This document shows, piece after piece, positions 27,234-36,084 of a DNA stretch of 64,000 nt; within the stretch, counting starts at the first letter, position 1; the number at the start of each line of letters is the position of its first letter. The stretch is from Bacillota bacterium (GTDB lineage: Bacteria > Sysuimicrobiota > Sysuimicrobiia > Sysuimicrobiales > Segetimicrobiaceae), in contig JAJPJL010000119.1 in NCBI GenBank assembly GCA_021324255.1, forward strand, positions 1-64,000, read 5' to 3'. The notes beneath the pieces were generated by a model. That model did not search any database, was not told where the DNA came from, and saw only the letters and a list, made by a program, of their open reading frames with translations. Position numbers and translations under genes: made by a program.

Positions 27234-27946
27234 CGGATGTCGGCCACGAGGTCCTTGGGGTCGAGGTTCGACGGGAGAAAGACCACGATCTGGCCCCGGG
27301 GGTCGATCACGTAGACGATGGCCGTGTGCCCGACCTGGTCGGGGATGGGCGCCGCGGCGCTCGCCGCCTCCGGGTTGACCTCTTTGGCATCGCTGCCGAC
27401 GTAGTAGTGCGCCCAGACGGGGCGGAGCTGCGCGAACGAGCCCCGGAGATAGGCCAGCTCACCCGCGAGGTGGTGGCCCGCGAGGAACGATCGCACGGCC
27501 CCCGGCGTATCGCCGTTCGGGTCGACGCTGACGGCCACAAATGCGGTGCGGGCGGCGGTGGCTGGGTCGAGCGCCTGGTAGGCTTTGTGGAGGTCGTCCG
27601 CGATCAGCGGACACACGTCCGGGCAGTGCGCGTACAGGAAGGTCAGGACGACGACCTTCCCGCGAAGGGCCGCCAGCGACACCGGGCGGCCGTCCTGGTT
27701 GGGCAGCGTGAAATCGTAGGCCACGACCGGCGGATTCATCACCGCGCCGGCGAGCGCCGGCCCGGACAACCGGGCTCGGACTGCCGCCGCGGTGGCGGCC
27801 GTCGCGGCCGCGACGACCACGGCAAGCGCCATGTAAAGCCAGCGCGACCGTCCGGGACGCCCGCCGGATGGGGCGGCCGGCGCCGGGCCCTGGGGCACGT
27901 CCCGGGTTCCGCCCGTAGTAACCTGATCTCGTGTCGATCCCGACAT
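27215..27946 (-). CDS. SCO1/SenC family copper chaperone, membrane anchored
   Basis: A 243-residue thioredoxin-fold protein. An N-terminal membrane anchor (WLYMALAVVVAAATAATAAAV, residues about 36-56) precedes the copper site C108-PDV-C112 and a downstream His (VGHTAIVYVID, about residue 207), the three ligands of SCO proteins. SCO delivers copper to the CuA site of cytochrome c oxidase on the outer face of the membrane. ATG 27946 is chosen because GGAGGGG sits 8 nt upstream; an in-frame GTG at 27967 lies before that site. No oxidase genes are nearby. Confidence 0.9.
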   Translation of the reverse strand: MSGSTRDQVTTGGTRDVPQGPAPAAPSGGRPGRSRWLYMALAVVVAAATAATAAAVRARLSGPALAGAVMNPPVVAYDFTLPNQDGRPVSLAALRGKVVVLTFLYAHCPDVCPLIADDLHKAYQALDPATAARTAFVAVSVDPNGDTPGAVRSFLAGHHLAGELAYLRGSFAQLRPVWAHYYVGSDAKEVNPEAASAAAPIPDQVGHTAIVYVIDPRGQIVVFLPSNLDPKDLVADIRALARP

Positions 27947-28151
27947 CCGTACACCCCTCCGGCTCACGCTAGCAACCGCCGCTGCGCCGTGTCAAGGCAA
28001 GCACCGCCGCATCGCCGGACATCTTAAGATACGCCGGAACACGCCGCGCAGATCTCCGGTGCCGGCAGGTCACGGCGTGCTCGGACGCTCGGGATGCCCA
28101 CCTGAGGGCGGGTGAAATTTTAGGCTATTAATAAGGTACGGGACCCGTTCC

Positions 28152-28181
28152 TTGACCCCCATCGCGCACGCACGTTAAAAT
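28152..28181 (+). promoter_or_regulatory. SigA-type promoter for rny
   Basis: TTGACC (28152-28157), an 18-nt spacer and TAAAAT (28176-28181), in a locally AT-richer stretch. The transcript would carry a leader of about 110 nt with a 7-bp hairpin (28233-28250: CGGCCCG, GGAC loop, CGGGCCG). Nothing else is evident in the 355 bases between the SCO start and the rny start. Confidence 0.6.
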
Positions 28182-28301
28182 GTAGTGAAAATTAGTCTAC
28201 CTAGCTCACCAATTGCACGCATTCTAGTATAGCGGCCCGGGACCGGGCCGGGACGGAGGCAGACGAGGACGCAGGCATAGCACGGCATCGCCAAAGAGGG
28301 G

Positions 28302-29861
28302 GTGACCACCACGAGCGCCTTGACGTATGTGCTCGCGGGCGTAGTGGCGTTGGCGGCCTTCCTCCTTGGGTACTTTCTGCGTAAGTTCGCCGGCGAGGCG
28401 AAGATCGGGACGGCTGAAGCAGCTGCCCGGCGAATCCTGGAAGAAGCGAAAGCCGAGGCGCACAGAGAGGCGGAGGCACGCAAGCGAGAAGCACTCCTGG
28501 AGGCCAAGGATGAGGCGTTTCGCATCAAGCGGGACGCCGAACGCGAGATTCGGGAGCAGCGGGGTGAGGTACAGCGGCTGGAACGGCGGCTGGTTCAGCG
28601 TGAAGAGAACCTAGAGCGCAAGCTCGAGACGCTCGAAAAACGTGATCAGACCCTCGCGCATCGTTAGCAGGAGGTAGCCAAGGCCAGGGACGCGGCGCAG
28701 GAATTGTACCAGGCAGCCCGCGCAGAGTTGGAACGGATCAGCAATCTGACGGAAGAGCAGGCCAGGCAGGAACTCCTCCAACGGGTCGAAACCGAGGCGC
28801 GGCATGACGCGCTGCAGGCGGCCCGCAAGGTCGAAGCGGAAGTGCGCGAAGATGCGGAACGGCGGGCGCGCGAGATCCTCGCCCTCGCCATCCAGCGTTG
28901 CGCGGCGGATCATACGGCCGACGTGACCGTTTCGGTCATCCCGCTGCCGAACGACGAGATGAAGGGCCGGATCATCGGGCGCGAGGGGCGCAACATTCGC
29001 TCCCTCGAGAGCCTCACCGGGGTCGATTTCATCATCGACGATACCCCCGAGTCCGTCACCCTGTCCTCGTTCGATCCCGTCCGGCGCGAGGTCGCCAAGA
29101 TGGCCCTCGAGAAGTTGCTCACGGACGGCCGCATCCACCCGGCCCGTATCGAGGAGATGGTCGAAAAGGCCCAGCGGGATCTCGACGCGCGGATCCGCGA
29201 CGCGGGCGAGCGGGCGGCGTTCGAGGCGGGAGTCCACGGGCTGCATCCGGAGGAGCTCAAACTGCTCGGCCGCCTCAACTTCCGGTTCAGCTACGGCCAG
29301 AACCTGCTGCAGCACTCCATCGAGGTGGCGCTCCTCGCCGGGTTGATGGCGACCCAGCTCGATGCGGACGCGGAGATTGCCCGGCGCGCCGGGCTGCTGC
29401 ACGATATCGGGAAGGCGCTGACGCACGAGGTCGAGGGGACGCACAGCGCCATCGGCATGGATCTGGCGCGCCGGTACCACGAGCCGCCCCAGGTGCTCAA
29501 CGCGATCGCGTACCATCACGGCGACGCCGCCGCGGAGTGCGTGGAGGCGATCTTGGTCGCGGCCGCCGACGCCATCTCGGCCTCGCGGCCCGGCGCGCGC
29601 AAGGAAACAGTGGAAATGTACGTCAAGCGGCTTGAAAACCTGGAGCGCATCGCGACGTCGTTCACCGGCGTCGAACGGGCGTACGCGATCCAGGCGGGCC
29701 GGGAGATTCGCGTCCTGGTCAAGCCGCAGGAGATCGACGACCCGAGCGCGGCCATCATGGCGCGGGAGATGGCGAAGAAGATCGAGAACGAGCTGGAGTA
29801 TCCCGGTCAGATCAAGGTGACCGTGCTTCGCGAGACGCGGGCGATCGAGTACGCGAAGTAG
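28302..29861 (+). CDS. rny: Ribonuclease Y, interrupted by an in-frame amber codon at 28665-28667
   Basis: Two pieces in the same frame make up a full RNase Y. 28302-28667 encodes a membrane anchor ([20 protein letters not shown]) and a coiled coil ending ...TLAHR-stop. After the TAG the frame continues with [15 protein letters not shown] and then coiled coil, KH domain ([21 protein letters not shown]) and HD domain ([17 protein letters not shown]) to a TAG at 29859-29861. Counting the amber codon as sense gives 519 residues, essentially the B. subtilis length (520), so nothing is deleted. The amber aligns with a Gln, as if CAG had become TAG. The start is GTG 28302 (AGAGGGGG upstream). RNase Y starts mRNA decay by endonucleolytic cuts at the membrane. 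The first plausible restart is TTG 28704. Confidence 0.9.
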
Positions 29862-29934
29862 GGCGAGCGCGAGCGGGTGGGGGACGGGCGGCCGGCCCGT
29901 CCCCCCGCGTGTCCTCCGGGGGGAGCGTGGAGCG

Positions 29935-30723
29935 GTGCGGATACTGTTCATCGGCGACGTGGTCGGCAAGCCGGGGCGGCGCGCCGTCGCGGCGCTCCTG
30001 CCGGGCCTGCGCCGGGACCTGCGCGTCGATTTTGTCATCGCCAACGGCGAGAATTCCGCCGGCGGGTTCGGCATTACCCGGGAGACGTTCGAGGAGCTCG
30101 TGCGGGCGGGCGTGGACGTGGTCACGGGCGGCAACCACACGTGGCAGACGCGGGAGAGCGCGGTCCTGCTGGACAGCGACCCCCGGCTGCTCCGGCCGGC
30201 GAACTATCCGCCCGGGACGCCGGGGCGCGGTGCGGGGGTGTTTCGTCCCGCCGGCGGGGGCACCGCGGCCGTCGGGGTTCTCAACCTCGAGGGCCGCGTG
30301 TTCATGCAGCCGCTATTGTCCCCGTTCGAGGTGGGCCGCGAGGAAGCGCGGCGCCTGCGGGACGAGACCGCGGTCGTCATCGTGGACTTTCACGCCGAGG
30401 CCACGTCGGAGAAGGCGGCCCTCGGATGGTACCTGGACGGCCGTGTGACCGCCGTGATCGGTACCCACACGCACGTGCAGACCGCCGACGAGCGGATGCT
30501 GGAGACGGGGACCGCGTTCATCACGGACGCGGGCATGACGGGGCCGCGGGATTCCATCATCGGGATGGGCCGCGGGGACGTGCTGCGCCGGTTCTTGACC
30601 TTGCTGCCGTCCCGGTTCGACGTCGCGCCCGGGCCGACGCAGTTCTGCGGCGTGGTGGTGGAGGCTGATCCCGGCACCGGACAGGCCCGGGGCATCGACC
30701 GCGTCATGCGCGTGCTCGCCTAG
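29935..30723 (+). CDS. ymdB: YmdB family metallophosphoesterase (TIGR00282)
   Basis: A 262-residue phosphoesterase with the YmdB metal-binding motifs GDVVGKPGRRAV, ANGENSAGGFG, TGGNHTWQ, DFHAEATSEK and GTHTHVQTAD. B. subtilis YmdB hydrolyses 2',3'-cAMP and affects biofilm and motility gene expression. The start is GTG 29935, giving MRILFIGDVVG as in the family. It lies 73 nt after rny and before spoVS, the same order as Bacillus rny-ymdB-spoVS. Confidence 0.93.
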   Translation: MRILFIGDVVGKPGRRAVAALLPGLRRDLRVDFVIANGENSAGGFGITRETFEELVRAGVDVVTGGNHTWQTRESAVLLDSDPRLLRPANYPPGTPGRGAGVFRPAGGGTAAVGVLNLEGRVFMQPLLSPFEVGREEARRLRDETAVVIVDFHAEATSEKAALGWYLDGRVTAVIGTHTHVQTADERMLETGTAFITDAGMTGPRDSIIGMGRGDVLRRFLTLLPSRFDVAPGPTQFCGVVVEADPGTGQARGIDRVMRVLA

Positions 30724-30869
30724 GCCGTCTCGACCGATAGCGCGGTCTCATTCGGACGACCGAGGGTGCAGGATTCTGCGGCGCCCCCTCGAATGGGAGC
30801 AGTCCGCCTGAGGCATCGCGGCCGAAACCGCCAAAAGATGGACGACGCCGCCGAGGAGGCATCGTGTCA

Positions 30870-31139
30870 ATGGACGTGCTCAAGGTAGCCGCCAAGTCGA
30901 ACCCGACCGCCGTGGCCGGGGCCCTGGCCGGCGTCGTCCGCGAGAAGGGCACGGCGGAGTTGCAGGCGATCGGCGCGGCCGCGATCAACCAAGCGGTGAA
31001 GGCCATCGCGATCGCGCGGGGTTACGTCGCGCCGGCCGGCATGGACCTCGTGTGCGTCCCCGCGTTCGCGGACGTTCAGATCGACGGCGAGGACCGTACC
31101 GCCATCAAGCTCATCGTTTCCCCCCGCGTGCCCCGCTAG
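30870..31139 (+). CDS. spoVS: Stage V sporulation protein S
   Basis: An 89-residue SpoVS, an Alba-like small protein strongly conserved in spore formers and in some non-sporulating thermophiles: MDVLKVAAKSNPTAVAGALA ... QAVKAIAIARGYVAPAGMDL ... FADVQIDGEDRTAIKLIV. ATG 30870 is preferred over GTG 30864 because it is better spaced from GAGGAGG (30853-30859) and matches the family N-terminus. SpoVS affects septation and spore coat assembly in B. subtilis and may bind nucleic acid. Its presence alone does not prove sporulation. Confidence 0.95.
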   Translation: MDVLKVAAKSNPTAVAGALAGVVREKGTAELQAIGAAAINQAVKAIAIARGYVAPAGMDLVCVPAFADVQIDGEDRTAIKLIVSPRVPR

Positions 31140-31148
31140 GAGCAGGCA

Positions 31149-31997
31149 CTGCGCATCGATCTCCACGTTCACAGCACGGCATCGGACGGGCTGCTGGCCC
31201 CGGCGCGCGTGGTCGAAGAGGCGGGGGTCCGCGGCGTGGCCACGCTCGCGCTCACGGATCACGACACGACCGACGGCGTCGCCGATGCGGTCGAGGCGGG
31301 GCACCGGTGCGGCGTCGACGTCCTCCCCGGCGTCGAGATCAACACCGACGTCGGGCCGCATGAGGTGCACGTGCTCGGCTATTTCGTGGACCACGGGCGC
31401 GCATCGTTCCAGGCGTTCTTGCGCGAGATGCGCGACGGGCGGGTGGCCCGGGCCCACGCGATGGTCCGCCGCCTCCGGGAGCTCGGCGCCCCGGTGGCGT
31501 GGGAGCGTGTGCAGGCGATCGCCGCCGGCGCCGCGGTCGGCCGCCCGCACGTCGCCCGCGCGCTGGTCGAGGCGGGTCGCGTCGCGACGGTGCAGGAGGC
31601 GTTTGAGCGGTACCTGGGGCGCAGCGGCCCGGCCTACGCGCCCCGGCCGAAGCTCACGCCGGAGGACGCCGTGACACGGATCCTGGACGCGGGAGGCGTG
31701 CCGGTGCTCGCGCATCCGGGGTGGCCGCAAAGCGGTCCCATTATCGACCGCGTGCCGCAACTCGTAGCCCACGGGTTGGCCGGGATCGAAGTGTACTACC
31801 CCGACCACAGCGAGGCGATGGTGGCGCGCTATCTCGATGTGGCGCGCCGGTACGGGCTTGTTGCGACGGGCGGCACGGATTACCATGGTGGGGGAATGGC
31901 GACGCGGGTCCCCATCGGGAGCGTGCCGGTGCCGCCCGAAACGGTGACCGAGCTCCGCGCCCGCTGGGAGGCGCTCCGGCAACGGCATCCCCATTAG
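31149..31997 (+). CDS. PHP domain phosphoesterase (YciV/RNase AM-like), probable CTG start
   Basis: A 282-residue PHP-domain protein. Metal-binding motifs: DLHVHSTASDG at the N-terminus, LTDHDTTDG, GVEINTD, VLAHPGWP and GGTDYHG. The family includes 3',5'-nucleoside bisphosphate phosphatases and 5'-3' exonucleases acting on short RNA. The essential HxH motif lies before the first ATG/GTG/TTG. Between the in-frame spoVS stop (31137-31139) and that motif the codons are GAG CAG GCA CTG CGC ATC GAT CTC CAC, so CTG 31149, with TAGGAG 6 nt upstream, is the only reasonable start. It follows spoVS at 9 nt. Confidence 0.85.
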   Translation: MRIDLHVHSTASDGLLAPARVVEEAGVRGVATLALTDHDTTDGVADAVEAGHRCGVDVLPGVEINTDVGPHEVHVLGYFVDHGRASFQAFLREMRDGRVARAHAMVRRLRELGAPVAWERVQAIAAGAAVGRPHVARALVEAGRVATVQEAFERYLGRSGPAYAPRPKLTPEDAVTRILDAGGVPVLAHPGWPQSGPIIDRVPQLVAHGLAGIEVYYPDHSEAMVARYLDVARRYGLVATGGTDYHGGGMATRVPIGSVPVPPETVTELRARWEALRQRHPH

Positions 31998-32036
31998 CCG
32001 CGTCCCGGGCGTGACACGGCGCGGAGGGACGTCCCC

Positions 32037-32226
32037 GCGAGGGCCTCGACCGCTCGCGCGGCTCGGCCGCCTCCGGTCGACGCCCGTGTGTGTTGCGCAT
32101 GTTCTATTGCGCGGCGAACAAAGCGGCTACCCGAAAGTTGGTCGGCGTCGGTCGCGTTCTGGTTCACGCCCTGGGCCCGGGAGCGAAGGGCAGGTCCGGC
32201 CGGCCCGAACCCCTGACGGAAGTTCG
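32037..32226 (+). repeat. Intergenic repeat, copy A (possible structured RNA)
   Basis: This stretch is matched by 44212-44412. A 104-nt core starting at GCGCGGCGAACAA (near 32110) aligns without gaps at about 86% identity (15 differences by my count). The strictly kept part includes CCCGGGAGCGAAGGGC, flanked by arms that can pair (GGGCC with GGTCC here, GGACC with GGTCC in copy B). It lies about 80-270 nt upstream of the zinc-ribbon/selA/selB cluster, in the same orientation. It does not match any riboswitch consensus I know. It fills most of the 307-base gap between the PHP gene and 32305. Confidence 0.6.
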
Positions 32227-32304
32227 GCAGTGACGCGCAGGCTGGTGTAATTTGTAGGGTAGACGCGTTGACCGAGATGGATGTGTCCGACCCGGAGGCT
32301 CAGC

Positions 32305-32526
32305 ATGCGGTGTCCGAAGTGCGGAATCGAAAACCCCGAGGGCAAGATTCTGTGCCGCGCCTGCGGCGCGCGGCTGCGCGCCCCGGCGCGGGCCGCCCGG
32401 GCGCTCCCGGTGCGGGAGACCGATCAGGAACTCCGGCAGCGGGTCTCGTATGACCTCACGCGCGTCGTCTGGGTCATCGCCGCGGTGATCGTGGTGGGCG
32501 CCGGTCTCGGCCTCTTGCTGAAGTAG
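32305..32526 (+). CDS. Small zinc-ribbon protein with C-terminal membrane helix
   Basis: A 73-residue protein. MRCPKCGIENPEGKILCRACG is a typical double-CxxC zinc ribbon. A charged middle (ETDQELRQRV) precedes a C-terminal hydrophobic helix (VVWVIAAVIVVGAGLGLLL), giving a tail-anchored layout. The start is ATG 32305 with CGGAGG just upstream. It lies 20 nt before selA, apparently in the same transcript; no link between such proteins and selenocysteine synthesis is known to me. Function unknown. Confidence 0.8.
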   Translation: MRCPKCGIENPEGKILCRACGARLRAPARAARALPVRETDQELRQRVSYDLTRVVWVIAAVIVVGAGLGLLLK

Positions 32527-32546
32527 CGCTTCCCGCGATTCCCGCG

Positions 32547-33998
32547 ATGCCCGGCGATCCCGAGCGCCCGTCCTTCCGCCGGATCCCTTCCGTGGAGCGG
32601 CTGCTGCAGGGCCTCGATGCCTCGGGGGCGGCGGCGCAGCATCCGCGCCGCCTCGTCGTGGCCTGCGTCCGGGACGCGGTGGAGCGCGCCCGGCGGCGCC
32701 TCGCGGGCGGGTGCGCGCCGGCGGAAGCGGTCGGCGTCGATGCGCTGCTGGCGGACGCGCGAGCGCTGCTCGAGGAGCGCTCCGCACCCAGCCTCGACCG
32801 GGCGGTGAACGCGACGGGAATCGTGATCCATACCAACCTCGGCCGGGCGCCGCTGTGCCGGGACGCGCGGCAGGCGGTCGCCGCCGCGTCCGGGTACGCC
32901 GTGCTGGAGATCGACCGCGCCACGGGCGCCCGGGGATCGCGGCAGGCCCATGTCACCGAGTTGCTGCGCGAGCTTACCGGCGCCGAGGCGGCGTTTGTGG
33001 TCAACAACAACGCCGCCGCGGTGCTGCTCGCCCTGGCCGCGCTGGCCCCGGGCAGAGACGCGCTCGTGTCACGCGGCGAGCTCGTCGAGATCGGCGGGAG
33101 CTTTCGCATGCCGGACGTGATGGCGGCGAGCGGGTGCCGGCTCGTCGAGGTGGGCACGACCAACAAGACGTATCTCGGCGACTACGAGGCGGCGCTCACG
33201 CCTTCGACCGCCCTCCTCGTCAAGGTGCACCGCAGCAATTTCTCGATGCGCGGCTTCGTCCGCGAGGTGCCTCCGCGGGACCTCGCCGCGGTCGGGCGGC
33301 GCGCCGGGGTGCCGGTCTTGTTTGACATGGGCAGCGGCGCACTCGTGGAGCTCGGGGCGCGGGTGCGGTGCGCGTCCGGCCAGGCGGATCTGTCCGCCGC
33401 CCCGACGCTGCAGGCGGCCGTGGCCGCGGGCGCGGACATCGTGACGGCGAGCGGCGACAAGCTCCTCGGCGGGCCGCAGGCCGGCCTGCTGTTGGGACGC
33501 GCGAGCGCGATCGCGAAGGTCCGCGCGCATCCGCTCGCGCGCGCCGTCCGCATCGACAAGCTCGGGCTCGCCGCGCTGGAGGCGACGCTCCGGGTCTACC
33601 GCGATCCTGACCGCGCGTGGGGCGAGATCCCGGTGCTCGAGATGCTGAGCCGCTCCGCCGGGGCGCTGGAGCGCGCCGCGGGGTCGCTCCTGGAGCGTCT
33701 CCACGGGGCGATCCACGGCGCAGCCGCCCTGGACCTGTACCCGACGGTGACGGAAGCGGGGGGTGGAGCGCTGCCCGGGATCGAGCTGGCGTCGTGGGCC
33801 GTGTCGGTGCGGCCGCATCACGGATCCGTGGACGCCTGGGAGCGCCGGCTGCGCCGCCACCGGCCGCCGGTGTTTGCGCGCATCGCGGACGGCCGGCTGC
33901 TGCTCGACCTGCGGACCCTCGGCCCGGAGGATGAGCCCGTGGTCGCCGAGGCCCTCGGGGCGGCGGCGCGCGACCTCGCCGGCACCGCATCCGGGTAA
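32547..33998 (+). CDS. selA: L-seryl-tRNA(Sec) selenium transferase
   Basis: A 483-residue PLP enzyme that converts Ser-tRNA(Sec) to Sec-tRNA(Sec) with selenophosphate. The N-terminal domain begins RRIPSVERLLQ. The core has NATGIVIHTNLGRAPL and AFVVNNNAAAVLLAL. The PLP lysine is K305 in ASGDKLLGGPQAG. Full length for bacterial SelA. The ATG 32547 start has no strong Shine-Dalgarno and may be coupled to the small gene ending 20 nt before. It is followed at 14 nt by selB; tRNA-Sec lies at 37448. Confidence 0.96.
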   Translation: MPGDPERPSFRRIPSVERLLQGLDASGAAAQHPRRLVVACVRDAVERARRRLAGGCAPAEAVGVDALLADARALLEERSAPSLDRAVNATGIVIHTNLGRAPLCRDARQAVAAASGYAVLEIDRATGARGSRQAHVTELLRELTGAEAAFVVNNNAAAVLLALAALAPGRDALVSRGELVEIGGSFRMPDVMAASGCRLVEVGTTNKTYLGDYEAALTPSTALLVKVHRSNFSMRGFVREVPPRDLAAVGRRAGVPVLFDMGSGALVELGARVRCASGQADLSAAPTLQAAVAAGADIVTASGDKLLGGPQAGLLLGRASAIAKVRAHPLARAVRIDKLGLAALEATLRVYRDPDRAWGEIPVLEMLSRSAGALERAAGSLLERLHGAIHGAAALDLYPTVTEAGGGALPGIELASWAVSVRPHHGSVDAWERRLRRHRPPVFARIADGRLLLDLRTLGPEDEPVVAEALGAAARDLAGTASG

Positions 33999-34012
33999 GG
34001 GCCGCCCCGGCG

Positions 34013-35953
34013 ATGCCCGCGCGCCAGCACGCACCCGCCCGCTCCCCCGTGACGCGCTACGCCGTCGTGGGAACGGCCGGCCACATCGATCACGGCAAGA
34101 GCGCGCTCGTGCGCGCCCTGACCGGGACCGACCCGGACCGGCTCGCGGAGGAGCAGCGCCGGGGCATGACGATCGACCTCGGGTTTGCCCACTTCGACCT
34201 GCCGGACGGCGTGCGGGTCGGGATCGTCGACGTGCCCGGGCACGAACGCCTCATCCGTACGATGCTCGCCGGCGCCACGGGCATCGATCTCGTGCTGCTG
34301 GTCGTGGCCGCGGACGAGGGCATCATGCCACAGACGCGTGAGCACCTCGACATCCTGCGGTTCCTGCGGGTGCCCCGCGGCGTCGTCGCGGTCACGAAGA
34401 TGGACCTGGTGGCGGACCCGGAGTGGCTGGCCCTCGTCAAGGATGAGATCGGGGGCCTGGTCCGCGGGACATTCCTGGAGCAGGCGCCGGTGGTGGAGGT
34501 CTCGTCCCGGACGGGCGCCGGGCTGCCGGCGCTGACCGCCGCGATCGCCGACGGGCTTGCCGCAGCCCGCCGGGCCAACGCGGACGCGCCGGCGCGCCTC
34601 CCGGTGGATCGGAGCTTTACGATGGCGGGCTTCGGGACCGTCGTCACAGGGACGCTGTGGTCGGGGCAGGTCCGTACGGGCGACGTGCTGGCGCTGCTGC
34701 CCTCGGGCCGGGAGGTGCGGGTGCGGCAGGTGCAGAGCCACGGCGAGGTCGTGACGGAAGCCGTAGCCGGCCAACGCGCCGCGCTGAACCTCGTGGGCGT
34801 CGGCAAGGACGAGGTCACCCGCGGCGACGTGCTGGCCGCGCCCGGCGCGTACCATCCGTCCGCGGCCGTCGACGTGCGGCTCCGGCTCCTCCCCGATGTC
34901 CCGCCGCTCCGGCACCATGAGCGGGTTCGGCTGTATCTCGGCGCCGACGAGGTGATCGGCCGCGTGCGGCTCCTCGATCGCGACGCGCTGCCGCCGGGCG
35001 GCGAGGCGGCCGCGCAACTCCGGCTCGAGCGGAGCACCGTGGCCGCTCGCGGCGACCCGTTCGTCATCCGCCGGTACTCGCCGATGGCGACCGTGGGCGG
35101 CGGCGAGATCATCGCGGTGGATGCGCCCCTGCGGCGCCGGGGCGCGGCCGCGGCGGCGGCGCTCGTCTCCGCGGCATCCGCCGGCATGGACGTCCGGATG
35201 CGCGAGGCGCTCGGGCGCGCCGGCCGCGGGGGAGCCACCCTGGACGAGCTTGCGCGATCGCTCAACATCACCGTGCCGCGCGCCGCCGAGCTCGTGGAGA
35301 CCCTGCGAGGCGCCGGCGGCGTCTATGGGATCCGCGGGCGGTTCTTCTCCGCGGAGACGGTGGAGCTGCTCCGGCGCGCGATCGTCGCGGCCCTCACGGC
35401 CCATCACGCCGCCGTCCCGTGGCGCGCCGGGATGCCCCGCGAGGAACTCAAGCGTCGCGCGTTCCCAAGCGGTGACGACCGCCTGTACGGCGTCGCGCTG
35501 GACGGGCTCGCGGAGTCCGGCGCGGTCACGGCAGGCCCGGCGTTCGTCCGCCTCACCACGTTTGCGCCGGCCCGGAGCCCCGAGGAGGCGGCCGCCGCGG
35601 ACGCGATCGCCGCCGCCTACCGGCACGGGCGATTTGCCCCGCCGGCCCGCGAGGAGGTGCTCGCGCGCGCGGCGGACCGGGGCGCCGCGGACCGGATGTT
35701 TCAGGCGCTCATCGACGACGGGACGCTCGTCGAGGCGGGCGGGATCGTGTTTCATCGTGACGCGGTCGCGGAGATCGAGGCGCGGGCGGTGGCGCATCTC
35801 GAGCGGCACGGCGAGCTCACCGTGGCGGCGTTGCGCGATCTGCTCGGCAGCAGTCGCAAGTACGTGCTCGCGGCGCTCGAGTGGCTCGACGCGCGCCGCG
35901 TCACGCGGCGGACGGGCGACAAGCGCGTGCTCGTCAAACCGGCGGCGGAGTGA
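34013..35953 (+). CDS. selB: Selenocysteine-specific translation elongation factor SelB
   Basis: A 646-residue GTPase that brings Sec-tRNA(Sec) to UGA codons marked by a SECIS hairpin. EF-Tu-like domains have GTAGHIDHGKSALVRAL (G1), DVPGHERLIRTML (G3) and VTKMDLV (G4). Winged-helix repeats at the C-terminus (for example HLERHGELTVAALRDLLGSSRKYVLAALEWLD) bind the mRNA hairpin. Length is normal. The start is ATG 34013, 14 nt after selA. selA, selB and tRNA-Sec show that the organism makes selenoproteins; selD and a selenoprotein are not in this window. Confidence 0.95.
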   Translation: MPARQHAPARSPVTRYAVVGTAGHIDHGKSALVRALTGTDPDRLAEEQRRGMTIDLGFAHFDLPDGVRVGIVDVPGHERLIRTMLAGATGIDLVLLVVAADEGIMPQTREHLDILRFLRVPRGVVAVTKMDLVADPEWLALVKDEIGGLVRGTFLEQAPVVEVSSRTGAGLPALTAAIADGLAAARRANADAPARLPVDRSFTMAGFGTVVTGTLWSGQVRTGDVLALLPSGREVRVRQVQSHGEVVTEAVAGQRAALNLVGVGKDEVTRGDVLAAPGAYHPSAAVDVRLRLLPDVPPLRHHERVRLYLGADEVIGRVRLLDRDALPPGGEAAAQLRLERSTVAARGDPFVIRRYSPMATVGGGEIIAVDAPLRRRGAAAAAALVSAASAGMDVRMREALGRAGRGGATLDELARSLNITVPRAAELVETLRGAGGVYGIRGRFFSAETVELLRRAIVAALTAHHAAVPWRAGMPREELKRRAFPSGDDRLYGVALDGLAESGAVTAGPAFVRLTTFAPARSPEEAAAADAIAAAYRHGRFAPPAREEVLARAADRGAADRMFQALIDDGTLVEAGGIVFHRDAVAEIEARAVAHLERHGELTVAALRDLLGSSRKYVLAALEWLDARRVTRRTGDKRVLVKPAAE

Positions 35954-36084
35954 GGTCCGGAGCGCAGGCGGCGCGCCGAGCCCCGGCGAAGCTACACTCC
36001 CGGGGCCTCCCGCCGACACCGGCGCCTGCCGGCGACCGGGCGGGGCGCCGCGCCGAACGACGGCCCTCAGAATGGAGCGACCGC

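Noticed and set aside
28665-28667. Genome-wide reassignment of TAG to an amino acid, suggested by rny
   Set aside because: TAG is used as the normal stop of several intact genes here (for example DUF1292, yqeG, spoVS, ymdB and rny itself).
32037-32226. Repeat copies A/B as a cobalamin, TPP, glycine, FMN or c-di-GMP riboswitch
   Set aside because: None of the conserved core strings of those classes is present in either copy.
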